DNA of 44,106 bases, taken from contig CAYJLD010000008.1 of assembly GCA_964371195.1 (NCBI GenBank), positions 1-44,106 on the forward strand. Reading direction: 5' to 3'. The translations under genes were made by a program, and so were the position numbers. Below the pieces are notes generated by a model, which was not told the DNA's origin, searched no databases, and saw only the letters and a list, made by a program, of their open reading frames with translations. Of this stretch, positions 23,279-32,269 are shown piece after piece (position 1 is the first letter of the stretch; every line of letters starts with the position of its first letter). Origin of the DNA: CAYJAD01 sp964371195. Lineage in GTDB: Bacteria; Desulfobacterota; Desulfovibrionia; Desulfovibrionales; Desulfovibrionaceae.

Positions 23279-24748
23279 ATGTCAACTAATCCCATAGATA
23301 TGTTACAAACCAAGGGGCAAATGCAAGCTCAAGATTTGCAGCTTAAGCAAAATCAAATTACAGCACTTAAAAAAAATATAAACCCTGCTGAAAAAGAAAA
23401 GAAATTGCGCGAAGCTTGTGAGGGATTTGAGTCCATATTTATTCAAAGAATGTGGCAACAAATGCGCGCTACTCTACCTCAAGAAAATCCCCTAGTGGGG
23501 CGTGAAGAAAAATTTTGGCAAAGTATGTATGACCAAGAGCTAGCAAAAGAAATGGCTTCTTCTGGTGGCATTGGTCTTGCGGATATGATGTATAATCAGC
23601 TTTCAAAAAACTTAGCTGCCGCTAGTAAAAGTACAGCTGATACCGTAAGCAAGACCAAGGGTTTTGAAATAAGTGCAACACCGCTTATGCCATTAGCCAA
23701 TGCAAACATTGCTTCGACTGACTCTAAGCAATCTCCTGCAAATGGGACCGATGTGCGTACAGCTACCAGCCATGCCACCACAGCGCAGGTAGCAACAGCT
23801 CAGGTTAATGTGCCCCAAACTTTTAAAACTCAAACTGTTACCGGTCAAGCTGGTACAAGCCAAACCTTTTCTACTCAAGGAGTAAACCCCAAGCACAATA
23901 TTGAACAAAGTGCTGAAAATACCAAGCAAGTAGCACAAGCTACGCAAGGTAAGGCCCATAGTATTTATGAAGGTGCAGCTCCACATATGGGAGCTAACCC
24001 CCATGACACTAAGGCCGCGGACTTTGTGGAGCAAAGTGCTAGCAATAGTTCCGGCAATAGTTCAATTGTAGAGCAATATTTAGCCAATTTACAAGCTAAG
24101 CAAGCTGGTAATACAGCTCAAAATTTACCTACAGGCCCAGAGTTAGCGCATCAAGCAAAGCTTGTGGCTACCAATATACCGCCAGCAAACGGAGTTTTAC
24201 CTAACCCTAATGCACCTATAACTGGACATGCATTACAAATGCATAATGCTTTTGTGCAGCCTACTCAAGCAACAAATGTTGGGTCTAATGCATCCATCAG
24301 TGGCGCAGCTCTTTTGCAATCGCAAATAAGCGGTCAGCCCATGGCAAATAATGAACCACATATTATACGTACAACTTATACAACTAATATTCCTGCTAAT
24401 GAGCGCTCAAAGCGTAAAAGCAATATGCAGTACCTAACCTCAGGTCAGCCCATGGTAAATAATGCAACCACAACAGCATATGCATATGGTTCAAAAAATG
24501 TGTCAAATAGTGCAGAGCAAGTAAGAGCAACCATAGCAAGTGCACAACAAGCTGCTGCCACAGCTGTTGCTGCACCCACAAGTCATACCACTGGGCCATT
24601 AATTAGCTCCCCAGCAGGTCCTATTGTAGCACCAGTGAGTAGTGAAACACCAAGCTCTACACCTGTAGCGCAAACAACAACTGTACAAAATACACAAGCT
24701 CCAGTGGTGAGCAACAGCATTTTACCAAAGAATATAAATGAAGGATAA
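23279..24748 (+). CDS. flgJ: FlgJ-type rod-binding protein with a long low-complexity tail
   Basis: 489 residues. Only residues ~38-112 are recognisable: the rod-binding domain (LREACEGFESIFIQRMWQQM, ...FWQSMYDQELAKEMASSGG, GLADMMYNQL), which caps the growing rod. The remaining ~375 residues are Ala/Thr/Gln/Asn/Ser-rich, with no glucosaminidase or muramidase domain. A 22-bp direct repeat in the gene (24332-24353 and 24443-24464, one mismatch) codes GQPM-NN twice. GGAGGT lies 8 nt before the ATG. The tail may be a periplasmic or export-related disordered region, perhaps with a length role. Confidence 0.88.
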   Translation: MSTNPIDMLQTKGQMQAQDLQLKQNQITALKKNINPAEKEKKLREACEGFESIFIQRMWQQMRATLPQENPLVGREEKFWQSMYDQELAKEMASSGGIGLADMMYNQLSKNLAAASKSTADTVSKTKGFEISATPLMPLANANIASTDSKQSPANGTDVRTATSHATTAQVATAQVNVPQTFKTQTVTGQAGTSQTFSTQGVNPKHNIEQSAENTKQVAQATQGKAHSIYEGAAPHMGANPHDTKAADFVEQSASNSSGNSSIVEQYLANLQAKQAGNTAQNLPTGPELAHQAKLVATNIPPANGVLPNPNAPITGHALQMHNAFVQPTQATNVGSNASISGAALLQSQISGQPMANNEPHIIRTTYTTNIPANERSKRKSNMQYLTSGQPMVNNATTTAYAYGSKNVSNSAEQVRATIASAQQAAATAVAAPTSHTTGPLISSPAGPIVAPVSSETPSSTPVAQTTTVQNTQAPVVSNSILPKNINEG

Positions 24749-24755
24749 ATAATTA

Positions 24756-24794
24756 CGGCATATATTTTGCATAAAACTATAAAAGAGTTATAAA
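24756..24794 (+). promoter_or_regulatory. Sigma-54 promoter upstream of flgN-flgK-flgL
   Basis: CGGCATATATTTTGCA (24756-24771) has GG-N10-GC spacing and a perfect TTGCA at -12. The predicted start is near 24782, ~60 nt before flgN. A sigma-70 reading also exists (TTGCAT, 16 nt, TATAAA ending at 24794) but is weaker at -35. Confidence 0.6.
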
Positions 24795-24841
24795 ATGAAA
24801 TAAACAGGCAGATTTTACCTGTATAAATTGAGGATAAAGCT

Positions 24842-25309
24842 ATGTACCAACGTATTTATGACACATTAAGACGCCAAGACCAAGGACTTAAACTATTAAT
24901 TAGTCTACTTGATGAAGAATATGATTTCTTGCGTGAGCGTAAGACTGATGAGGTTGTGTCATTGGAATTTAGCGTACATGAGCTTATTCGCCAATTAGCT
25001 GTAGAAAAAGAACTTATCAAGCGCACCCTTGATGGTGGTAAGCTCATACATTATGTGGAATTATTACCAAGTGAGCAAGGTGAAGAGTTGCGTAGCATGT
25101 TTAAAAGCATTGATAGGGCAGAACAAAATGCATCGCGCAAAGCATCGCGTAATGCAGAGTTGTCTCTAGCTTTGCTTGATCAAAGCCAACGTCTTATGCA
25201 AGAATTACATAGTCAAATTGTGCCTAAGTCAGCTCCCACTTATGGTAGACGCGGCTATATGGGCACCAAGCAAAGGCCACAAGCTGCCCTTATTTCTGGG
25301 AGGCTCTAA
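24842..25309 (+). CDS. flgN: Flagellar export chaperone FlgN
   Basis: 155 residues, mostly helical, with the FlgN pattern of N-terminal helices (LRRQDQGLKLLISLLDEEYD, LREFSVHELIRQ-like) that hold hook-associated proteins before export. The assignment leans on context: it directly precedes flgK and flgL, FlgN's known clients. Its stop overlaps the flgK start (TAATG), so chaperone and client are translationally coupled. The last ~25 residues are basic and probably flexible. Confidence 0.85.
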   Translation: MYQRIYDTLRRQDQGLKLLISLLDEEYDFLRERKTDEVVSLEFSVHELIRQLAVEKELIKRTLDGGKLIHYVELLPSEQGEELRSMFKSIDRAEQNASRKASRNAELSLALLDQSQRLMQELHSQIVPKSAPTYGRRGYMGTKQRPQAALISGRL

Positions 25310-27441
25310 TGTCTATAGGTGGTCTATTTAATATAGGGCAATCAGCCCTAAATGCACAACAAAGCACTATTGCTACCACTGGTAATAATATTGCTAATGT
25401 GAATACTCCTGGTTATTCACGCCAATATGTGCAACTTGAGGATGCCTTTGCCCTTACCGGCAAGCCTGGCTCTCAGGGCATGGGCGTTGATGCAGTTCAG
25501 GTTTTACGCCGTTTTGATGAATTTATTGAAGTATCTTATTTAGATAAATCTACTCATTCCTCACGCTGGGAGCAACAATCCACCACCATGACCAGCGTGG
25601 AAAGTATTTTTAATGAAGCTAATCGAACAGGTATTAGCGACAGCATGACTGAGTTTTTTAAAGCTTGGCAAGATTTAGCCCTACGCCCTGACGACCCAGC
25701 CACAAGGCAAAATTTGATTTCCAATTCCGATAACTTGGCCTTGCTTATGCGTCAGTCCATGGAAGATTTAGACCAAATTAGTGATCAAATGGATTTATCC
25801 ATTCAAGTGGATGTGGATAGAGCCAATGAATTGGTGGAAAGTATTGCTGATTTAAATAAGCAAATTTCGCAAAATACCATTGCTGGTATGAGTAATCCCA
25901 ATGATCTTTTGGATAAGCGTGATGTGGCCATTCGTGAGCTTGCAACTATTATAGATATTGATGTGCAATATGAAGATGGCTTTAATACAACAGTACGTCT
26001 TTCCAATGGCTTACCATTAGTGCAGGGTCATGAAACATTTTCACTAGAAATACAAGGCCCTCAATCAGAAAGCAATAAACTTCCAGATTCTACCTATACA
26101 GGTTCCATTACTTTTGATGGTTCAGATGCACGTGAATATACAGTTGAAATGCTAAGCGGTGGCAATGCGGGTGCTATTGGCGATCCTGATAATCCAACCT
26201 TTAGAGTATCCTTAGATGGCGGAAAAACGTGGCTACGCAATGATGATGGCACCGAGGCTGTTTATGAAGTGACCGATGATGATGGTGATGGTCAAGTGGA
26301 CCCCATTACAGTACATAATATTAAGATTAGTTTTGATGAAACTGAAAACTTTACTGCTGGGGATAAATTTAATATTACGCCTAAAAGTGGCCTATATTGG
26401 ATTGAGCCCACACGCGGACCATATAATATTACACCACAAACCTATTTTGACGGTACAGAAAATCAAGATCGCCTAAGTGGTGGCAGTCTAACGGCATTTT
26501 TTACCGTGCGTGATGAGGTGATTGGTCGTTATGAAGATGAGCTTGATGCTGTAGCCAATGCCTTAATTTGGGAAGTAAATAGATTACATAGCCAAGGTGG
26601 CAGTATTGAGCATATGACTTATTATACTGGCACACAGCAAGTATCTAATGTAGATATAGCCCTTGGCACACCGCAAAGCGGTTTACATTTTGCGGATAAA
26701 TTAACCGAAGGCAGTGTTAATTTCCATTTTTATGATAAGGAAACCGGCAGCTATTTTACTGGTGGTCCGGTAGACTTTGACCCTACTGTGGATGGCATAC
26801 AAAATTTTGACCCAACAACACATAGCCTTAATGATGTGGCCGATGCCATTAATAATGCATATGGTGGTGTATTATCAGCTAACATTCTTGATAATAAGTT
26901 AAGCCTTGAAGTTAATGATCCAGACCTTGAATTTGCAGTGGGTACAGATTCATCTGGCCTTATGGCAGCCCTTGGCTTAAATAGTTATTTCCAAGGTGAC
27001 TCAGCTTCAAACATTGCCGTTGATACCGATGTACACTCAGATTTAAATCGTATTAATGCAGGTTATGTTGATGGTAGCAATGAAGTTAATCCTGGTGATA
27101 ATGCCAACGCCAGCTCCTTGGCTGCTGGTATTGGGGATTTAATTTCTGAGAAAGTGCAAATTTCTACTGTATGGCGTACTACTGGCGACCAAAGTATTTC
27201 AGAATATTATAGTACCTTTGTATCAAAAGTTGGTGCTGATACTCGTACAGCACATACCAATGCTGAATATAATACAGCCCTAGCCGATGATTTAGATGCA
27301 CAACAGCAAGCCGTATCTGGGGTAAACCTTGATGAAGAAATGGCTAATTTAATTAAGTTTCAACATGCCTATACTGCTGCTGCTAAGCTTATTACCACAG
27401 CAGATCAAATGCTTCAAACCCTACTTGGGCTTAAGCAATAG
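25309..27441 (+). CDS. flgK: Flagellar hook-associated protein FlgK (HAP1)
   Basis: 710 residues. It forms the first hook-filament junction zone. The N-terminus (LFNIGQSALNAQQSTIATTGNNIANVNTPGYSRQYV, here cited as IGQSALNAQQSTIATTGNN) is the flagellar axial-protein signature, and the C-terminus (GVNLDEEMANLIKFQHAYTA, then AAKLITTADQMLQTLLGL) is the FlgK end. It is longer than enteric FlgK (~550). The extra length is in the central domains exposed on the filament surface. It lies between its chaperone gene and flgL. Confidence 0.96.
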   Translation: MSIGGLFNIGQSALNAQQSTIATTGNNIANVNTPGYSRQYVQLEDAFALTGKPGSQGMGVDAVQVLRRFDEFIEVSYLDKSTHSSRWEQQSTTMTSVESIFNEANRTGISDSMTEFFKAWQDLALRPDDPATRQNLISNSDNLALLMRQSMEDLDQISDQMDLSIQVDVDRANELVESIADLNKQISQNTIAGMSNPNDLLDKRDVAIRELATIIDIDVQYEDGFNTTVRLSNGLPLVQGHETFSLEIQGPQSESNKLPDSTYTGSITFDGSDAREYTVEMLSGGNAGAIGDPDNPTFRVSLDGGKTWLRNDDGTEAVYEVTDDDGDGQVDPITVHNIKISFDETENFTAGDKFNITPKSGLYWIEPTRGPYNITPQTYFDGTENQDRLSGGSLTAFFTVRDEVIGRYEDELDAVANALIWEVNRLHSQGGSIEHMTYYTGTQQVSNVDIALGTPQSGLHFADKLTEGSVNFHFYDKETGSYFTGGPVDFDPTVDGIQNFDPTTHSLNDVADAINNAYGGVLSANILDNKLSLEVNDPDLEFAVGTDSSGLMAALGLNSYFQGDSASNIAVDTDVHSDLNRINAGYVDGSNEVNPGDNANASSLAAGIGDLISEKVQISTVWRTTGDQSISEYYSTFVSKVGADTRTAHTNAEYNTALADDLDAQQQAVSGVNLDEEMANLIKFQHAYTAAAKLITTADQMLQTLLGLKQ

Positions 27442-27456
27442 TGATGGGGGTTTATA

Positions 27457-29304
27457 ATGCGCGTAACCAATAGCATGATTTATAATAATTCACTGCAAAA
27501 TATGCAGTCTTCCTTAGGTGCACTTTTGGAGTCTAATATTCAAGGTGGTAGCCAAAAGAAAATTAACCGCCCTTCAGATGACCCAGCAGGTGCAGCCTTA
27601 GTTTTAAATTCGCGCGTTGATATTGCTGTTACTGAACAATTTGAACGCAATGTTGATACAGCACGTGGCTGGTTGCAACTAGCAGATAGCACCTTACAAT
27701 CTGTCAGTACCACCATTGCATCTATTAAATCTCTTACAGAGCAAGCTGCTTCTGAAACCATGACAGCTGAAAATAGAGAACAAATTGGCTATCAAATCGA
27801 AGAATTATTTGGTCAATTGCTTAATCTATCCAATATGGAATTTGAAGGTAAATCTATTTTTGGAGGTCAAAAATATGATGATAATGCCTTTGAACAAGGT
27901 CTTAGCGTTGTAAGTAAGGATGCAAATTTTGATAGCTCTACCGTAACAGTTAGCGGCCAAAGTGAAACTAGTATGGCTGTACGCTTTTTGAGCACTGGTA
28001 CTGTGGGTGTTGATGCACTAAATTATCAGTGGAGCACTGATGGTGGAGATACTTGGATTGATGCCACCATGAATGCTGGTGAGACAAGCCTTACCATGGA
28101 AGGTGTTACCCTAGATATTCGTCCTGGCACAGAAGTTCAAGAAGCAACCAGAGACAATAATGTTTACTCCGATGATGGTACCTTTTTATATGTTCATCCC
28201 ACAGCTGTATATCAAGGCGATGATAATGACCGTAATATTTATGGAGTAACCACCGGAGCACCAGAAGGACTTTCAAATACTGTTGTAGGTGCACTTAATG
28301 ATAATGCTATATTTACCCTAGGTGCTGATGTTGATTTAACCGTGCCTGGATCTACCATAAACTACAGTATAACCCATAGCGATGGTACAGTACAAAACTA
28401 TACCGCCACTGTTCCAAATCCACCTCCACCACAAGTGCCCGATGGCAAGGTAGAGTTGCCTTTTAATGATATAAATGGCAATAGATTAACCTTAGAACTT
28501 GATACAAGCAATGCAACCACTAGTGCCTTAACTGCTGGTATGCAAATTGATTTACAACCTCGTAGGGTTGATATGCTAACAGGTGTAGCAACTGATATTT
28601 CTATAAATGCTCAAGGGACATTTCCTAGTAATACCTTGGTGCGCTTAGATGAAGAAGCTAATCTTAATGTAGCTGGATCCATTATTAACTATTCTTATAG
28701 CTCTGATGGTGGTAGGACTTGGATTCCAGCCACAAGTCAAGTTCCAACTCCACCCACAGGTAGTGCGCGCTTAGCTCTTCCTGGTGGTTTTATGGAGCTT
28801 TCCATTTCACCAACTGCTGCGGCTCCTGGTCCCATTGCAGCTGGTACACAAATGCTTATTCATCCAGATCGCGCTGATCTTGGTTATGAAATCATGGAAG
28901 ATACCTATGTGGCAGTAAACCAAGTGGGTAAGGATATTTTTGGTGGACAATATAATGGCCAAACTGTAGCCGGCCCCAATTTATTTGAAGTGGTTGGGCA
29001 GCTTATTTCATATTGTCATCATAATGATGGCGATGGAATTTCTGCTACCCTAGAAACTCTTACTGCTGCTCATGAGCATGTGGAAACAGAAGCCACACGC
29101 ATTGGTGGGCTAAATAATAGACTTGATTTAGCTGAAAATATGTTGAGCTTTGAAAAGCTGGACCAACAGGAGCGTTTGAGTTATACTGAGGACATAGATT
29201 TAACAGAATTGTTAAATAATTTGGCAAAACAAGAGCTTGCATATAATACGGTCTTAAAGTCATCGTCCATGATTATGCAACTTAATTTAACACAATTTGT
29301 GTAA
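27457..29304 (+). CDS. flgL: Flagellar hook-associated protein FlgL (HAP3) with repeated insert
   Basis: 615 residues, about twice enteric FlgL (317). The N-terminal axial region (MRVTNSMIYNNSLQNMQSSL, ...INRPSDDPAGAALVL) and C-terminal region (LAKQELAYNTVLKSSSMIMQ) are standard. Between them lie three related segments, about 174-228, 283-373 and 392-475. They share INYS or LNYQ, SDGG-TW-ATS-type strands and closing (Q/L)-I-(D/H)P. These look like tandem Ig-like surface domains. GGGG lies ~7 nt before the ATG. Confidence 0.94.
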   Translation: MRVTNSMIYNNSLQNMQSSLGALLESNIQGGSQKKINRPSDDPAGAALVLNSRVDIAVTEQFERNVDTARGWLQLADSTLQSVSTTIASIKSLTEQAASETMTAENREQIGYQIEELFGQLLNLSNMEFEGKSIFGGQKYDDNAFEQGLSVVSKDANFDSSTVTVSGQSETSMAVRFLSTGTVGVDALNYQWSTDGGDTWIDATMNAGETSLTMEGVTLDIRPGTEVQEATRDNNVYSDDGTFLYVHPTAVYQGDDNDRNIYGVTTGAPEGLSNTVVGALNDNAIFTLGADVDLTVPGSTINYSITHSDGTVQNYTATVPNPPPPQVPDGKVELPFNDINGNRLTLELDTSNATTSALTAGMQIDLQPRRVDMLTGVATDISINAQGTFPSNTLVRLDEEANLNVAGSIINYSYSSDGGRTWIPATSQVPTPPTGSARLALPGGFMELSISPTAAAPGPIAAGTQMLIHPDRADLGYEIMEDTYVAVNQVGKDIFGGQYNGQTVAGPNLFEVVGQLISYCHHNDGDGISATLETLTAAHEHVETEATRIGGLNNRLDLAENMLSFEKLDQQERLSYTEDIDLTELLNNLAKQELAYNTVLKSSSMIMQLNLTQFV

Positions 29305-29320
29305 AACTCGTGGATAAATT

Positions 29321-29557
29321 ATGTTAATACTTACACGCCGCCCAGGTGAGAGCCTTTATGTGGGCGAAGATATACGCATCACCATTCTTGGTTTGCAAGG
29401 TAAGCAAATCAAAATTGGTCTTGATGTTCCTAATGACATGACTGTCTATAGGGAAGAAGTATATAAGCGTGTAACTGAAGAAAACCGTCTCGCCATAGAG
29501 ACAAGTAACGAAGACCTCTTGAAGGTGGCAAGTTTATGGCAAGAGAAAACGAAGTAG
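29321..29557 (+). CDS. csrA: Carbon storage regulator CsrA
   Basis: 78 residues, full length. The N-terminus MLILTRRPGESLYVGEDIRI and the core ITILGLQGKQIKIGLDVP, YREEVYKRV are canonical. CsrA binds GGA motifs in mRNA leaders and typically blocks flagellin translation. It overlaps the FliW gene by 22 nt. Both follow flgL directly, which places the post-transcriptional flagellin switch in the filament-junction operon. The ribosome-binding site (GTGGAT) is weak and itself contains a GGA. Confidence 0.96.
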   Translation: MLILTRRPGESLYVGEDIRITILGLQGKQIKIGLDVPNDMTVYREEVYKRVTEENRLAIETSNEDLLKVASLWQEKTK

Positions 29558-29991
29558 AAATACAAACCCGTTTAGGGCTTAGAAGCATAAATAAGGATAA
29601 AGTTATCTACTTTCCGCGTGGCTTGGCAGGCTTTGAGGGCTTGCATGAATTTACCTTGCTTCAAATACGCCCTGATGCACCACTACTTATTTTGCAAAGT
29701 ATGGATAATCCGGAAGTGGGCTTGCTTGTTGCTGATCCTTATAGCTTTATGAGTGACTTTAAAATAAAAGTTGGTGATGCAGAGCAAAAACTTTTGCGCC
29801 TTCAAGATATGAAGCAACTTGCTGTACTTGTTACTGTTACCATACCAGTGGGCAAGCCAGAAGAAACAGCCTTAAACTTAGTTGGGCCCATTATTATCAA
29901 CCATGAAGCTCGTATTGGTCTTCAAGTTCCACAGTCAGAAAATCAGGCTCAAAATCAAGTTTTAATCTCAAGCTTGCAGAAAGATGGTTAA
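29536..29991 (+). CDS. fliW: Flagellar assembly factor FliW, CsrA antagonist
   Basis: 151 residues with FliW blocks IYFPRGLAGFEGLHEFTLL, SMDNPEVGLLVADPYSF and VTVTIPVGKPEETALNLVGP. FliW binds CsrA or flagellin and so couples flagellin synthesis to its export. The start lies inside csrA with AAGGTGG upstream. Its stop codon overlaps the stop of the convergent iron-sulfur flavoprotein gene, so there is no room for a terminator. Confidence 0.95.
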   Translation: MARENEVEIQTRLGLRSINKDKVIYFPRGLAGFEGLHEFTLLQIRPDAPLLILQSMDNPEVGLLVADPYSFMSDFKIKVGDAEQKLLRLQDMKQLAVLVTVTIPVGKPEETALNLVGPIIINHEARIGLQVPQSENQAQNQVLISSLQKDG

Positions 29992-31961
29992 AACTCTGGG
30001 GGAAGTTGCATCATATCAGCATAGGTGAACACTGGACCATCCACACATACATAATGTGCCCCTACCTTACAATGCCCACATTTACCAACGCCACAACGCA
30101 TATTTGTCTCTAATGCCGTATAAATATCCGTGCTTTGCATACCAAGAGCCAGCAAATCCTTGGCTACGGCCTTAATGCGCCTAGCTGAAGCACAAACAAT
30201 GGCCGAAGTTTCTTTCCAATTAAGACCCAAGTTTTGTTCTAACCCTGGTAATAAATCGTTAATATAACCCACATGGGCTTGCACTTCTTGTGTAGGCTTA
30301 GCTAGTGCGTAAAGTATATGCACATTAGGCACATTTTCCCAAGACTTAAAGTCTTGCTTTAACATTAGCTCGTCATAGGTCAGCGCACTGGCAATAATGA
30401 TAATATGCTTAAAGTCTTGATAATTTTCAATGGCCCTAATGAGTGGTGAGCGTACTGGAGCATAACCCACCCCTGAACCTATGACTAATAAGCTTCGTCC
30501 TTTAAATTTATCGTAGGGAAATGGCACACCATATGGACCGCGCAAACCTATAATATCACCAACTTTTTTGTTAAATAGACTTGCTGTTACCTTACCTACT
30601 TTCTTAATATAAAATGATAAATCATGCTCAACTCTATCGCTAAAAGGTACAGAAATAGCGACTTCACCCACTCCAAAATCTGTGAGCATATAAAATTGTC
30701 CACGCAAAGCTGGATTTTGTGTGTGTATAGTGGGTTCTGGTTCTTCAAGTCTTACTGTAAAGCGCCTAATACTTTTAGCTTCGTCATATAAATCAATAAT
30801 TCTTGCCTTGCGTGGTACATATAAAGCTTGGTCAAAGTTATGCCTTTGCTTTACAAAGGGAATATTATGCACTTCATGAGTATTGTCGCATGTAGGTGGA
30901 TTTTCTGTATAAGCTTCTAATAGTGTTTGTGCAATTTCAGCCATATTGATGGCTGCAGGACAAGTGGCAGAGCAACGCCCACAACCTGTGCAGCCCTTAA
31001 AATCAAACCTATCTTCAATGTACTGTAATTTATCATAAATTCTATAGCGCACCATGCTTAGCCAATGCCTAGGGTTATGCCAGCCAGCATTGCGTGTAAA
31101 GCCTTGGGATTGGCAAGAGTCCCAGTAACGAACTCGCTTCCCACCTTGTTCTGTGTGTTCTTCATGGGTTGTAAAGCAAGTACAAGTACCACAAACCCTT
31201 GTACAACCAGAGCAAGCAATACAGCGCGGAGCAATTTCTTGCCAGATGGCATGTTCAAAATTAGCGCGCATGGCCTGACGTAAAAGCGTAAAATCTAACT
31301 TTTTTGTAAAACGTGTCATAGCCTCATCTAGTAAAACTTGATGACGAGCAAGGGTGTCATTTTGCATTTGTAAAAGATGGTGAATGCTATCTATTAGTTG
31401 CTGGCCTTTAGAGCTATGTATGTGTATCAAATAACAATCATTTTCAAAGTCGGGAGTAAAACTTAAATCACAGCCACTTTTTGTATCAGTTTCAAGGCTT
31501 GCAAACGGTCCTGTAATACCACCATGAGCAGAACAAAAACACTGTGAACCTGGTTTTGTACAATTTACAGCCACCACAAAAAGATGTTTTTGGCGCAAAG
31601 TATGGTGTGCATCCTCAAACTCTTCTCCAAAGAATTTATGCATATAAGCAAGGGAATATGCATCACAGGGGCGTACTCCAAAAACTATGCAGTCGCTAAT
31701 TTTTTCTTTAATATTTACGGGTTTAATCCATAGCTTTTCCTTGCCTTCAAAGTTAAAAAGCTCTTCGCCTTCAGCAAATACAAATTGCTTTGGCGGCATG
31801 ACAGTATTGACATAACCATCAATATTAATAGCTAAATTATCTTCTTCCGTATAGGGTGCAAAGTGCGCATTTTGAGCATTGCCTTGAGGGGTAAAGAGCT
31901 TGGCTTTTTTATTCCAAATATTTAATGCTTCTGTCAAAGACACTATGGGTAAACAAAACAT
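29988..31961 (-). CDS. Fused iron-sulfur / FAD-NAD(P) electron-transfer protein
   Basis: 657 residues that join two proteins usually encoded separately. Residues 1-340 resemble the HydB/AsrA-type subunit: GVRPCDAYSL (95-104) and two 4Fe-4S motifs (C247, C250, C253, C257; C324, C327, C330, C334) with extra cysteines at 260 and 262. Residues ~375-657 resemble the HydG/AsrB-type flavoprotein: an FAD domain (LRGQFYMLTDFG, GLRGPYGVPFP), the NAD(P) motif GSGVGYAPVRSPL (495-507) and a C-terminal 2Fe-2S motif (C623, C628, C631, C639). Downstream of the formate dehydrogenase gene, it probably carries electrons between formate and NAD(P) or ferredoxin. The exact partner is inferred. Confidence 0.85.
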   Translation of the reverse strand: MFCLPIVSLTEALNIWNKKAKLFTPQGNAQNAHFAPYTEEDNLAINIDGYVNTVMPPKQFVFAEGEELFNFEGKEKLWIKPVNIKEKISDCIVFGVRPCDAYSLAYMHKFFGEEFEDAHHTLRQKHLFVVAVNCTKPGSQCFCSAHGGITGPFASLETDTKSGCDLSFTPDFENDCYLIHIHSSKGQQLIDSIHHLLQMQNDTLARHQVLLDEAMTRFTKKLDFTLLRQAMRANFEHAIWQEIAPRCIACSGCTRVCGTCTCFTTHEEHTEQGGKRVRYWDSCQSQGFTRNAGWHNPRHWLSMVRYRIYDKLQYIEDRFDFKGCTGCGRCSATCPAAINMAEIAQTLLEAYTENPPTCDNTHEVHNIPFVKQRHNFDQALYVPRKARIIDLYDEAKSIRRFTVRLEEPEPTIHTQNPALRGQFYMLTDFGVGEVAISVPFSDRVEHDLSFYIKKVGKVTASLFNKKVGDIIGLRGPYGVPFPYDKFKGRSLLVIGSGVGYAPVRSPLIRAIENYQDFKHIIIIASALTYDELMLKQDFKSWENVPNVHILYALAKPTQEVQAHVGYINDLLPGLEQNLGLNWKETSAIVCASARRIKAVAKDLLALGMQSTDIYTALETNMRCGVGKCGHCKVGAHYVCVDGPVFTYADMMQLPPEF

Positions 31962-32060
31962 ATTTTTCCTAATTTAATATTAAGCAATAACAATTAATGC
32001 GTTTTGCAAAGGGTAGGGTATGTATGAAGGAAAAACTGACATTAGCAATTATCTCCCATA

Positions 32061-32232
32061 ATTCCGATTTGCAATTTTTTGTATATGCAAAGCAACTTTT
32101 GGTAAAGTTTTTTTCGCGTGGCAGCATTTACGCGCTGCTCCGTCGCAGCAAATTGCTTAAAAAACCTTTGCTAAATTGCTTTGTATGCGCATGAAAAACA
32201 AAATTTTCTTGATTATAGCTACAAATCGGAAT
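32061..32232. repeat. ~170-bp imperfect palindrome between fdhA and the flavoprotein gene
   Basis: The outer arms ATTCCGATTTG (32061-32071) and CAAATCGGAAT (32222-32232) match perfectly. Inside, CAAAGCAA (32088-32095) pairs with TTGCTTTG (32176-32183) with flanking wobble pairs. AAAG and T7 (32104-32114) face A6 and CTTT (32159-32169). The tip holds alternative GCAGC/GCTGC hairpins. It fills most of a 308-bp gap with no gene. It could be a small non-autonomous mobile element or a structured RNA within the operon. Confidence 0.6.
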
Positions 32233-32269
32233 CAATCACACGAATTATCCCATCCCTCATAAATCAAAA

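Noticed and set aside
31997..32194. A 65-codon plus-strand frame between fdhA and the flavoprotein gene.
   Set aside because: It runs through the palindrome, has no ribosome-binding site and codes low-complexity sequence.
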